Part shown: in pieces, positions 23,700 to 34,329 of the stretch
Layout of the letters: every line of letters starts with the position of its first letter
Numbering within the stretch: the first letter of the stretch is position 1
Assembly (NCBI RefSeq): GCF_023898315.1
Contig: NC_064619.1
Coordinates: forward strand, 371,272,150-371,336,149
Source of the DNA: Schistocerca nitens
Taxonomy: Eukaryota > Arthropoda > Insecta > Orthoptera > Acrididae
Direction of reading: 5' to 3'
DNA length: 64,000 bases
Program-made: the position numbers and the translations under genes
Notes under the pieces: generated by a model
Told to the model about the DNA's origin: nothing
Seen by the model: the letters and a program-made list of their open reading frames with translations, nothing else
Database searches by the model: none

Positions 23700-24556
23700 A
23701 GACATGTCAAACATTTATCTTACAATTACAATAATTGTTACACTAATAAATAGTATTATAACATTAAAATGAAATTTCAGTGAACATATTTATATATTTA
23801 ATGGGATATGTAATAAGTTGTATCCCACTCAAATTACCAGTTCGTCCTGCATGAGTTCATCTGTGAGTAATAGCATTTCAGTACCTGTGCCTTGTGTGGC
23901 TTTCTTTTCAGAGGACGTGAATTCATCTCCATCAACTTGTTCCCTTTTAATTAATAATACATTTTCATTTCCTTGTATACAGTATGAGGTAGTGGGTGAG
24001 AAGCTCTTTCTTTGTTTCTTGTGTCAAGTAAGTGAACAAAGTAGTTTCCCTCAAAAGCTTCCTGTTCTGTATACGAAAAGGTAACAGTCTCAATGCAAAA
24101 TTGCTCAGTTTGTTAGCTAGGTACTCAAAGTGTGCCTGTCAGCTCAAATTTTTATCCATATGTAATCCTTAAAATTTGACTGAGTCTCTTTCTTCCTTAT
24201 ATTAGTTGCTCTGAATAATTATAATCTGCTTACTTTTTGTCTGTTTGAGTGTGAATTATATCATGTTTAGATTCATCATGTGTTAGACTCAACCCATACA
24301 GCTGAAATCAGGTTTATAAGGAACTAAGGATACTGCTCAATGATTCATAAATTTGTTCTGCATTCTGATTTTCAATTAACACAGAAGTACTGTCTGAAAA
24401 CAGTACTGATGCTTAGCTAATATTTGCTGGTAAATCATTCACAGAGAACAGAAATAGGACTGGGTCTAGTATGGAGCCTTGTGGAACACTGGGATGTTAT
24501 TTTCTAGTTATTTTCCTCACTTACAGTAATGCTGACTCTTTGCTTTATATTCCACA
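23700..24556 (-). mobile_element. Jockey/CR1-group LINE relic, RT core
   Basis: The minus strand reads VPQGSILDPVLFLFSVNDLPANIS (about 24486-24415). A degenerate catalytic box FSDSTSVLIENQN follows where the family has FADDTSVLI. The copy then runs through decayed sequence to a Glu/Lys-rich tail. There are stops throughout. The N-terminal half is absent. Confidence 0.65.
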
Positions 24557-24646
24557 ACTAGGATTTGAACAATTATAGGGCAATGCCCATAGCACCATAC
24601 TGGTCAAGTTTGAAAATAACCAAGGTAGGGTTCACAGAATTGTCAA

Positions 24647-24848
24647 TGGCCTTGCCGCAATGATAATTGACAGGTCAGCTCACCAAAGTTAAGCAGTTAA
24701 GTGCTGTCGGGCTTGGCTAGCACTCAGATGGGTGCCCATCTGGGTCTGCCAAGCACTTTTGGAAAGTGGACTGCACTCAGCCCTTGTGAGGCAAATTGAG
24801 GTGCTACTTGATTTAAAAGTAGCTGCTCTGGTCTCATAAACTGATAAT
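24647..24848 (+). mobile_element. 5S-rRNA-derived SINE (SINE3-like)
   Basis: The segment 'caccaaagttaagcagttaa' through 'gtgctgtcgggcttggctag', 'cactcagatgggtgcccatc' and 'tgggtctgcc' follows the internal control region of 5S rRNA (ACCGAAGTTAAGCA...GTCGGGC...TAGTACTTGGATGGGTGACC). A non-5S body (cactcagcccttgtgaggca, then aaaagtagctgctctggtct) is fused to it, which marks a SINE rather than a 5S gene. A 4 bp insertion splits the A-box region. From memory this family is common in grasshoppers. Confidence 0.75.
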
Positions 24849-25179
24849 GTTTCCCATTCAGATGTAAAAAGTTAATTACTGAATGATGCTGTACTTTCTA
24901 TCTCGGCAAAAACCATGTAGTACAGCTGGCTGAAGTAGCTGCCATAAACAAACTATTAATCAGAGTCATTATTGTTCTAGTTTTATGTAACAAGGGGTGC
25001 CACATGATTGTAACACCAGCTGGCAACAGCAACACCAGTCTTCAAACAGAGGAACTTACTGAATCATCTTCAAATAAGCCACCACCAATGCAAAATGTTT
25101 CACACTTCATAAAACCACTGGCAAATGTATAAAGAAGATAGTATTGCTTATATAAATTTCAAGCTATGTCCAATCTAGT
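24849..25179. other. No gene recognised
   Basis: AT-rich spacer between the 5S-derived SINE and a LINE fragment. Nothing is supportable. Confidence 0.5.
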
Positions 25180-25505
25180 ATGTGACTTGTCCAATGACGA
25201 CATAAAAGAACATTGTCCAATATTCATTGACAAAATGTTTCTAAGTCAGCTCGATTTTAATGAATTTCAGGCTTCACAATAGTGGAACAATAAACAAAAA
25301 CATTAAAGCAGAGTTGAATGTACTTGCCATTAATGAGGGTATAAAAGAATACAGACACAGATGGAAACAACATGTGAATAGAATGAGAAATAAGAGACTA
25401 GCCAAGAAAATCCTTAACTACAGCCTGAAAGGAAAGAGGGGAATGGGTCAAACAAGGAAGAAAATGGATACACCCTTTGTGAAGACCAAACAGGCGGACG
25501 TGTAA
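25180..25505 (+). mobile_element. LINE C-terminal fragment (RTE-like)
   Basis: The plus strand reads IKEYRHRWKQHVNRM, RLAKKILNYSLKGKRGMGQT and RKKMD. This is a typical LINE C-terminal tail (WKQHVLRM...RLPKKIL.Y.PKGKR..GRPRKRW). Only the last ~80 codons survive, consistent with 5' truncation. It ends just before the mariner pieces. Confidence 0.6.
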
Positions 25506-25559
25506 TCCCCCTATGTGTAAGTTGACGATGTCAGTTGTGAAATCACAAAGGCATGTTTT

Positions 25560-25790
25560 TTGAGTAAATAAAAATAAAACAAGTGGACATTTCTTAGCAA
25601 TTTTATTTCTACATGGAAGCCTACGCTTCAGTCTACTTTTCTACATAATCCCCATCAATACTGTCACTTACCATATCTCACAACCAGCTTTCAAATACCA
25701 TTCTCATAGAAATATGCCACCTGGCACAACTTTCGATAATTGAAACATTGTGCAACAGTTGCACAAAGCACACTTCATGACACTTATGAG
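25560..25790 (-). mobile_element. Mariner fragment, 3' end, minus strand
   Basis: The minus strand reads AYFYENGI, LVVRYGK and then DYVEK-like codons (ggggattatgtagaaaag). The 3' tail is 'aaaattgctaagaaatgtcc'. These are the C-terminus and 3' end of mellifera-type mariners (FYENGI.KLV.RYDKCLN..GDYVEK). It is inverted relative to the next fragment, and the two tails are nearly identical. Confidence 0.6.
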
Positions 25791-25794
25791 CGAC

Positions 25795-26164
25795 TGGATG
25801 GTATGAAAATAGGTGAGAGCTTTTAAAGATGACTGTGCAAGTGTGCACAGTGAGGAATGAAGTGGGAGAGCTTCAGTCATTACTGACAACTTGGTGTGGA
25901 AAGTTGATGAAAAAGTGAGAGTGAACATACCCTTTATGCTTTAAGATTTCTACTTTGTGTGATGAGTTTCCTCAAGTGCCAAGAAGTTTGTTTCATGCAA
26001 TTAAAGAACGTTCAAATTGTTGAAAGTTTTGCTCAGGCATAAGATTTCTACGAGGATGGTATTCAAAGCTAGTTGTATGATACAATAAGTGCCTTAATAT
26101 GGGCAGTAATTATGTGGAAAAGAGCATTAAAGTAAAGCCTTTCATGTAAAAATAATATTGCTAA
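25795..26164 (+). mobile_element. Mariner fragment, plus strand, interrupted by a MITE
   Basis: The plus strand shows an N-terminal block (RASVITDNLVWKVDEKVR, DEFPQVPRSLFHAI) joined by deletion to a C-terminal block (DFYEDGIQ, YVEKSIKVKPFM). The tail is 'aaaataatattgctaa'. It resumes after the MITE at 27120 with 'gaaaagtctacttgttttat'. Compared with family proteins of about 350 residues, most of the catalytic middle is gone, so it is a deletion derivative. Confidence 0.65.
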
Positions 26165-27116
26165 CAAGGGAACCTCCCCATCGCACCCCCCCTCAGATTT
26201 AGTTATAAGTTGGCACAGTGGATAGGCCTTGAAAAACTGAACACAGATCAATCGAGAAAACAGGAAGAAGTTGTGTGGAACTATGAAAAAATAAGCAAAA
26301 TATACAAACTGAGTAGTCCATGTGCAAGATAGGCAACATCAAGGATAGTGTGAGCGAAGTAGCGCCGTGGTTAGCGTGGCAGCTACGGAATGAGAGGTCC
26401 ATGGTTCAAGTCTTCCCTCGAGTGAAAAGTTTAATTCTTCATTTTCAGTTTATGTGACAAACTCTTATGTTTTCATCACTTTTTGGGAGTGATTATCCCA
26501 TCCACAAGAAAACCTAAATCGGGCAAGGTAGAAGAATCTTTTTACCCATTCGCCAAGTGTACAAGTTAGGTGGGACGACAACATATTCCTGTCATGTGAC
26601 GCACATGCCGTCACCAGTGTCGTATAGAATGTATCAGACGTGCTTTCCTGTGGAGGAATCGGTTGACATATGACCTTGCGATCAAATGTTTTCGATTCCC
26701 ATTGGAGAGGCACGTCCTTTTGTCTACTAATCTCACGGTCACACGCTTTTCCGGTGCGGTCGCAAAGCACAGACACTAAACTTATTACAGTGAACAGAGA
26801 CGTCAATGAACAAACGGACAGATGATAACTTTGCGAAAATAAATAAAGTAAAATTTTCACTCGAGGGAAGACTTGAACCAAGGACCTCTCGTTCTGCAGC
26901 TGCTCACGCTAACCACGGGACCATGACGCTCCTTCGCTCACAGAATCCTTGATGTTGCCTATCTTGCACATGGACTACTCAGTTTTCATATTTTTTCATA
27001 GTTCCACACAACTTCTTCCTGTTGTCTCGATTGATCTGTGTTCAGTTTTTCAAGGCCTATCCACTGTGCCAACTTATAACTAAATCTGAAGCGGGTGCGA
27101 TGGGGAGGTTCCCTTG
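26165..27116. mobile_element. Foldback MITE, TAA target duplication, tRNA-like boxes in both arms
   Basis: The element is 952 bp. Arms of about 285 bp (26165-26450 and 26832-27116) are inverted copies. The ends are CAAGGGAACCTCCCCATCGC and its complement. The 3 bp target duplication TAA lies at 26162-26164 and 27117-27119. A TWA duplication suggests mobilisation by a PIF/Harbinger-type transposase (inference). Each arm contains an A-box-like 'tggttagcgtgg' and a B-box-like 'ggttcaagtct', pointing inward. There is no coding frame. From memory this is a high-copy grasshopper repeat. Confidence 0.8.
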
Positions 27117-27364
27117 TAAGAAAAGTCTACTTGTTTTATTTTTATTTCCAAGCAGTTGTTAGTTTAAAAAAACGTACTATGTTAAATTTGGGTTTGGAAA
27201 TTTCTATGTTGATCAGTGGGAAATGGTATACAATGTATAAATGGTAGATATTTTATTCTCTTTTAAATATCCAAGCCTCCCAAGTTCATTCAAGTGTAGT
27301 AACATTACATTATGATAATGACAGTCTGTTAGTGCAATGAAAGAAAACTGTTATCACTGTGTGA

Positions 27365-28480
27365 AGATTGGTGTGATTTAGCTTCCTACACTAGTAAATC
27401 CCTTGCAAGTCCCTTCATCTCATCATACCTACTTGCATCTATTATTCAAGCTTCAGTCTCCTTCTACAATTCTAACCTCTCTTCCCTCTGTTACTCAATT
27501 GACTATTTCTTGGTGTCTCAAAGTGTGTCACACCAGTCTATTCTTTCTTGTAGTCAGGTTGTGCAGTACATCTCTATTCTCACCAATTTGACTCAGTATC
27601 TCTTCGTTAGTTACCTGGCCTATCAAACTACTCTTCAGCATTGTTCCATACCACCACATTTCAAAATATTCCCTTCCCTTCTTGTTGTACTGCTTATTGT
27701 CCACATTTCAGTTCAATAGAGGCTAAGCTTCAGATACATATGTCCCAAAAAGACATCTTAACATTTAAACTTAGGCGTGATGTTAACATGTCTCTTTTTT
27801 TCAGGTAAGCTTCTGCTATTGTCAATCTGCATTCAATATCCTTTTTACTTCTGCTGTTGCCAGTTACGTTGCGGTACAAGTAACTAAACTAATCTACTAC
27901 TTCCAGCATATCATTTCCTAATATGATTCTCCCAGTACCACCTGGCTTAATTTGACTGCACTATATTGCTCCCATTTTATTTATATTGATTTTCAGCTTA
28001 TAGTCCCTTTTCAAGATGTTAGCCAACTGATCTTCCACCTCCTTTGCCATCTCTGACAGACTGACATCATCAAAACTTTTAAAGCTTTCATTTCTTCTCC
28101 ATGAACTGCAATTCACTTTTCATATTTCTCCTGATTCTTTTATTGTTGACTCTACATGCAGACTAAATGACACAAGGGACCGACTACATCCTTGTCTCAC
28201 AACACACTCAGCTACCACCTCCCTTTCTTTCCTTTTGACTCTTATAACAGCAGTATGGTTTTTGTAAAAGATGTTAATATTCTTTCGCCCACTGTATTTG
28301 TCATGACAAATTTGAGTTTTTGACAAAATAGTTTACAGTTCCAGTGGAATCAGGATTTTAACATTTTCATGAAAAGAGATTTGATGAAAACCATTTTGCA
28401 CCCTTCTCACTTACTTAAAAGGATGTGATTCACACTGTCAAAACCTGTAACAAGTGAAACCATTCTAATTTATTGGGCAA
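27365..28480 (-). mobile_element. Old RTE-type LINE, 3' half
   Basis: The sequence aligns by eye with the antisense of the younger RTE copy at 41446-44790. Examples are 'ttcaagcttcagtctcc', 'tgtgcagtacatctctattc', 'taccaccacatttcaaaat', 'tttcagcttatagtcccttt' and 'aatgacacaagggaccgac', each with a close counterpart there. Reading minus, it covers the RT thumb to the C-terminus. It is strongly diverged, with many stops, and is much older than the two young copies. Confidence 0.65.
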
Positions 28481-28588
28481 ATAAATTAAGTAAATTTGTT
28501 GTATGTATAAACATGTTTTTATAATACTGAAATCCATGTGAAATCTAAATCGTGACGTGGACAATACACTATTTGAGGTCAATATGTA

Positions 28589-28940
28589 AAATAAAGAAAA
28601 GGTAACCATTCACCTATAGTGGATCAATGCGTGGAGCAAAGTAACATACCAGAAAACAGCATTCACAGTCTAGCTTTTAAGTACCTGATCTTTTTCCAGC
28701 AATAGCACACAAACTCTCTCTCTCACACACACACAATCACACAGACACCCAAATGCCCACTCACATGGCCAAGCCAAGACTTATCGTGGCCATTGGAGTG
28801 TGCATTTGGGTGTCCCTGTTGTTGAATGAACTATTGCTAGAAAAATAGCTCAATAGCTAGAATGAATGCTGTTTGCTATGTTTAACTGTGCTCTACATAT
28901 CGATCTGCTATAGGCGGGTGGTTGCCTTTCCCTTATTTTA
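28589..28940. mobile_element. MITE with about 90 bp inverted ends
   Basis: The left end 'aaaataaagaaaaggtaacc' followed by 'attcacctatag' pairs with the right end 'ctataggcgggtggttgcc' followed by 'tttcccttatttt'. Inner arms continue through 'gcaaagtaacat' and 'cagcattca' and their complements. The centre holds CA-rich sequence and 'gccattggagtgtgcatttg'. It is about 350 bp and non-coding. Confidence 0.75.
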
Positions 28941-31279
28941 GTATTGCTCTATCCAGAAAATTCAGTTTTTCTTAAATATTTGAGGTCAGATGGTTAAGCT
29001 TTTTCCTAAAGTTTTGAGAAAGATGGTTAAGTAAGAATAAATAGATTTTTATGGTATTTCTTAATTCTTTTTCTTATACTGACAGTTAACTTTAACACAT
29101 TTGAGACAATCATGGTGCTCCAGTGATAAATGACAGGTCAAGTAAATGATTTTGGATTTTATTAAATTATAAGAACATTTTTAATTAGCTTTGTTGATAT
29201 AACAACTAGATGTTTTTTTTAATTGGGAGATTTTCCACTGGTGACCTGAAAACTTTCAGTATTACAAGTGTTGTGTTTCCTGATCCACTATTGTGGCATA
29301 CCATTCAAAGCATATTATTATTATTATTTATTCCCTCCTTCAGGCCACAATTTATTACAACAATGCCTAACCAATTGTGAGGAATGTACAAGAACAACTT
29401 TCTCCACAGTGTGCTGAATACCACTGCTTCCATTTGTTCACACGACACATTACCCATTGAATATGTGTGAACATTGTTGGTTGGAAACTTGTTCATCACA
29501 TACCTCCAGCAACTGCTGTTTATGCTGTAGGGACTCAACATATAAACCATGTCAAGGAACATATTTGTAACCTGTCTAAATAGAGTCAATTCAGTTTGAG
29601 CTGTGCTTGGACATAACTTTCAGTATTCGACTTCTAGACAAAAATGCCATCAATATTTTTGATCTTTCAAATTCCATTGTCTCACAGCACAATCTTTAAT
29701 GAAAATGCAGATCATATCAACAATGCACTTAATAGTGAAAAACTAATAAACCAGAAAATCTGTAGATTTGGTAATTGAACCTCCTGCAGAAGCATCTTCA
29801 AGGACCTAAAGTCCATGCTGATACCTTAAAAAGTAAATGTTAATTGGGGCCTACAGAAAATTCTCATTTTAAATAAAATTCAACAGACAATATCAGTAGA
29901 ACATATAAAAATAATCTCTATGTGATCTCTGTTCTATTTTTGGGCAGAACAACATGCAAAGACATACATTAGTCAATCCTGAATAAGATGCCTCTTTCAA
30001 GGATTGTTAACTATGTGACAAACACTGGCATTGATTGTAAACATCCCTCTATTCTTATAGCATGTATACATCTGTTCAATAAGGCTGCTACAAACAGCAT
30101 TCTGATATTCATGAACATTTCTTTAAAAAAGTCTACTCAGTGACTGGTCTCACTTAAACATGCAAACTATTAACAATACAATAGATTTAAATTTTCAGTG
30201 AGTAAAATATGAGTATCCATTGTAACACAAAATGGCACATAACATTCAAAGATGAGTAACAGCTGTGATGCCCAAAGGAGCCCATAAAGCTGCATAAATG
30301 AGCAGGCAATTATGGGGTAGCTCTCCTATAGCAAATGATATGATGGGCTCTTAGTCAAGGCATAGTATCACTGGTCTACCATATAATGGATATCACAGCA
30401 GACACACACACTCGCACTTAGAATGATGTCACGACTTACGACACTGAATGTGCAAATGTAAATGAACGTGAATATGCTAAAGTGTTACTTCAAGATGTCC
30501 AATGCCAGAAAGTAAGCTGTACTGTACCCGATCCAACAGAAAGACGATGTAAGTAATAGTAATGATAAAATTTGATGTAGTCATGCCAGTAGTGTGCAAA
30601 AATTATAAGACAGAAAAAGTTCTTATTCTTTCAAAATAGTGGTTACCTGCCATCACTTATCAGTTGTAACTTAGACATACGTTATGCAATTTTTAAGCAG
30701 TTTTAGGGGAACAGCAACTGATAAAGTACAACTGGAAAAAACCAACTGTTTTTTTTTTTTAATACTATCAGCCATTTAGATACCAATATAGTATGAATGA
30801 TCACTGTGGTTGTAACTATCTACCACACTTCATTCATGAATCCTCTACATCTGATCATGAAAGCAGAGTGGGTCACAGTAAATCTTAACACAGGAAAGCT
30901 AGTGTTAGAAAAAGGCATAAACTCCTTGTGCTTACTCAAATTAAGGTTCACATCTAGAATTAGCAGGGAAGCCACTAATTTGAAAAATGTACTACTTTTA
31001 TTACAAGAGTGCTCTTTCCTACTGCAGGTAATATAATACATGACCATACTAACACGTACCATGAACCTATGTGGAAGAATAGAAACAAGTTTATAGTGAA
31101 AAATTTGTCCCACAATTTATAAGTGTGTTACAGAAGGTAAGTTTTCAGTTTATTTTGGGCTTATACGGTTTCAGAATTTCACTATCCTTACATTACGTCT
31201 GACTGGAGTTTGCACACTTGCACCACAGTAAAGAAAACCTATTGACTTATTAATGTCTCAGTTTAATGAATTGACTCTA
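28941..31279. other. No gene recognised
   Basis: AT-rich spacer of 2.3 kb with only short frames on either strand. The frames at 30797-31036 (+) and 30820-31113 (-) overlap antisense and match nothing I know. No inverted ends or LINE motifs are visible. Confidence 0.5.
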
Positions 31280-31645
31280 TACAGCTGTCCAGAATTTGAA
31301 GAACTGCGTATTCTTTATCAGCTGTACAAATTTATTGTTCATTTTCTACTGGTTTCAATTGTAGGAACTAGCTTCAATAGAGGGGAGGGGGGCAAATCTG
31401 TACATTGTATGGATATGCATTTCAACTTTTCACTGGATAAATTAAAAACAGTCTGTATCTGTAAATGTTTCGTAAATCTGATGGTTTTCAATTTGTCATC
31501 TGGGAAGTTGAATTGCATATCCATCCAATGCACGACTTTGTTTTCCTTCCTCTACGATGACTACTATGACGAAAACTGGTAGAAAATAAATAATGAATCT
31601 ATACAGCTTACAGCAAACATGCAGTTGTTCAAATTATTTGTCTAT
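31280..31645. repeat. Long imperfect palindrome (foldback, about 180 bp arms)
   Basis: Bases before about 31462 are the inverted copy of bases after about 31470, leaving a very short loop. Inner pairs include 'tggatatgcatttcaac' against 'gttgaattgcatatcca', and 'ctactggtttcaattg' against the mirrored 'aaaactggtag'. Outer pairs include 'gaagaactgcg' against 'tgcagttgttc'. Identity is roughly three quarters by eye. It is probably a degenerate foldback MITE lying downstream of the SERF gene. Confidence 0.7.
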
Positions 31646-32641
31646 TGGTTTACACTAACACGTTTTGACACCTGCCTTTCTCAGTTTGTGTTATTTAACG
31701 TTAAGTTTTATTCCAAGAATGACTACAAAAGCTAGTAGTTTTGGAAAGTTTATCACTTCACATTACAACATTATTACCTCTCTTAATCATTATTCTTACT
31801 AATAATACTTCATTATGCAAATATCACCGAGAATAAACATATGTCATGAAGAAACAAAAGTTTATAACAAATGGAGTTTTGCAAGGGCAAGGCTCTAGCA
31901 ATATACAGAACATTCACGAGTTGCTGCTGCAGATTAAAACTGTCGTAAGAGCCCTTTTTCCTGGTATTTTGTGTGTCAAGCCTTTCCACATTCCTGCAAT
32001 TTCATTGTAACAGTGCCTTCAGCTTATGCACTTCAATACATGAAAGTGTCACGCATTTAACATCATTACGTAATTCATTAGTTGAAGGAAACTGAAACAG
32101 GAGTTCTCACAATTGATATTTCTTTGAACAGTCACAAAACCTGAAATACCTAAACAAATAAAAATAAACCCTCAGTATCTGTTTATTTCCTACTTTTTAG
32201 GTCCTGTTTACTGTAAATGAATAATCTTTTCATTTGTAGTAGAGAGAGAAAATGCTCCCCACAAAAATCTGACTACTTTTTCTTACCGTGGGTGGGCCGA
32301 AGTACAACAATCATGTAACACTAATGAGATTTATTAATTTTTGGTACACTCACAATAAAAAGAATTTGTAAACAATATTAACAACATCCAACATTACATT
32401 AAAAATGAGTAGGGTGTCTTACTTACACAAATGCATTTTTAAATCTACTGTTATCAAAGCATTTAAGGATGAACCCATTAGAAAAAAAGATCTTTTACCT
32501 TTTACACTTATCCACATGTGCATATCTTTATTGAATTGGAATATTTCCTTACAGTTAAATATTTATTGAATTTACTGCACCTTGCACACAGAACAAAACA
32601 AATGTGTTTAGAGTCATATTTCTTTAGGCACTAATGCAATC
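31646..32641. other. No gene recognised; distal 3' side of SERF
   Basis: AT-rich sequence with no recognised repeat. It lies beyond the first candidate poly(A) signal of the minus-strand SERF gene and may include its longer 3' UTR forms (second candidate signal at 32527-32532 on the minus strand). Confidence 0.45.
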
Positions 32642-32647
32642 TTTATT
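32642..32647 (-). terminator. Candidate polyadenylation signal for SERF
   Basis: The minus strand reads AATAAA about 160 nt past the SERF stop codon. A second AATAAA occurs at 32527-32532. Either could define the transcript end. Confidence 0.3.
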
Positions 32648-32804
32648 TCTTGACAGTCATTTTTATTATAAAAGTAGAACAAATGCGAATTTTCATCAAT
32701 TGCCTCAGCATGCCAAATCACACTGGAAGAAGAGATCCTGCCATCAAATGTTAGTAAAAAATAATTTTTTGGTAATAATGTAGAAATGTCAGTAATAGTT
32801 ATGT

Positions 32805-33894
32805 TTAACTGGCAGCAGCACCCTCCTTTTGAAGGGCTTTCATTTGTTTTTGGCGCATAAGTTCTGCATCCCTGTAACAGTGAAAGGTTTCTTTTATGAG
32901 CATTTTGAACCAATAAACACGTTTTCCTCAATATACAAATTATGTCTTATTTGGAATGGAATGAAAGCGATCTGGTGACATTCCAACAGGGTGGCAAGTG
33001 TTCTCTGAAATCTCACCTGCCAAAAGGCAGTAGTAAGGATTGCCTGTCAAAAATTTTAATCGTTTGTTACCGATACTCTCATGACAGAAGTATCAAGTAC
33101 TAGCATCAATGCCATGCAACACAAAAAATAAGGCATTAACATACATTTCCTCGAGAATATTAAGTATTATTTTCAGGATACTAACCTTTGTTTGCGCTGT
33201 TCAAGTGACAGGCCTTTATTAGAATCTTTATCATTTGCACCTTTCTTCTTTTGTATTTCTTGCATTTTCTTCTGGTTCTTCAAACGTGCCAATTCACGCT
33301 GGTTGCCACCTTTTCGCGAACAGAAATATATTTTAACAACTCATTTAAAATGAATAATAATAATAAAAAAATCCAACCTGAAGACTCTTTAAATCTTTAT
33401 TACAATACGGGCGTTCATTTCCTACAATCCAATCTGCTTAGCGTCGTACCTCCGTAAACGAATCTATGCAATGCAGTTTACAAAGATAACTTTATAGTAA
33501 AAACTACGTTTAATAGTAATTTTCACAGCTCCAGAAATCAAAATCAGGATCTAGTGCCTCTTTCAGTAAACAACTCTAAAGAATGTGTAGCATTGACGTA
33601 GGACCTTGAACAACAACTTTCACAACATTAACAGTTATTTGTGAGAGAGTTACACGCAATCAAGGCTTTCTATATAGAAGGTTATTTCACTTTCACTAGA
33701 CATTAAATCAAATCCTCACATTACAGATACAACTGAAAGCACAAGAATAATAGTATACTATCACAAACATTCCACAGAAGCTTTTTGTGGAAAGATCTAG
33801 CAAGGCGTACTGCAGACATAGTGAAAGTTTCAAATTTGCTAATTTTAATTTGATAGAAATATTAACAACAAGCAGAAGTAGACTCACGGGTCAT
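32805..33894 (-). CDS. SERF2: SERF-family small EDRK-rich protein, 65 aa, three exons
   Basis: Exon 1 codes at 33894-33888 (ATGACCC, then donor gtgagt). Exon 2 is 33309-33186 (acceptor 'cgcgaaaag', donor gttagt). Exon 3 is 32871-32805 (acceptor 'ctgttacag', stop TAA). Lengths 7, 124 and 67 sum to 198 nt, so the frame is exact. The protein starts MTRGNQRELARLKNQKK, then carries a Lys/Glu-rich stretch, the conserved LSLEQRKQRDAELMRQKQ block and a short tail ending in GAAAS. This is the 4F5/SERF family (about 60 residues): highly charged, conserved proteins known to promote amyloid aggregation of other proteins and to bind nucleic acid. The family is certain. SERF1 versus SERF2 is not resolvable here, so the symbol is provisional. 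It faces PEX11 head to head. Confidence 0.9.
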
Positions 33895-34329
33895 TTTTAC
33901 TTGGTCTCCGACTATCAAGCAGTAATGAAAAAAAAACCAAATTAATGGCTGGAGGCCACCGACGTCAACTACGTTACTGTACTGGAAACACTACCCAAAG
34001 ATAACGTTCGCGGCATCTAACGCCCAATAAATATATGTGCAAAGACGACAGTAGCGACCTCAATTCCGTTTGAAGTTGCTTCGTCGATATGCTGACGGTG
34101 GCTTGAGGTGGTATTATATCGTTGGTTTACAACTGTCAAAGATCTGTCCGATTCGGATGAAAACCAAATTTGTGCGATGTAGCCGGCTAACCGAAGTCGA
34201 AAGTCCTGAGGTGATAAGATATTAAAACAGATTACTGTGGCCATATAAATAACGACAGTCGTGGATATTTTAGAAGCATCAGTTGTCTTTTTCATCTGTT
34301 TATTTTTCATTTATAAAGTAGTGTACGCT
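33895..34329. promoter_or_regulatory. Shared promoter region between SERF and PEX11
   Basis: The start codons of SERF (minus strand, 33894) and PEX11 (plus strand, 34330) lie 435 bp apart and diverge. The gap has local CG-containing patches (caccgacgtcaactacg, aacgttcgcggcatctaacg, gtcgatatgctgacg) that stand out against the AT-rich surroundings. No TATA box is placed with confidence. It is also free of recognisable repeats. A shared CpG-containing housekeeping promoter is inference from geometry and composition. Confidence 0.5.

Noticed and set aside
24660-24750. Functional 5S rRNA gene
   Set aside because: The internal control region has insertions and substitutions and is fused to a non-5S SINE body. 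The 5' third of 5S is not recognisable.
26360-26415. tRNA gene
   Set aside because: The A- and B-box-like motifs are present, but no cloverleaf or anticodon arm can be drawn, and the segment is duplicated inverted in the other arm of a MITE.
30797-31113. Overlapping sense and antisense frames of 79 and 97 codons
   Set aside because: They are complementary to each other, lack homology and codon bias, and fit chance in AT-rich DNA.
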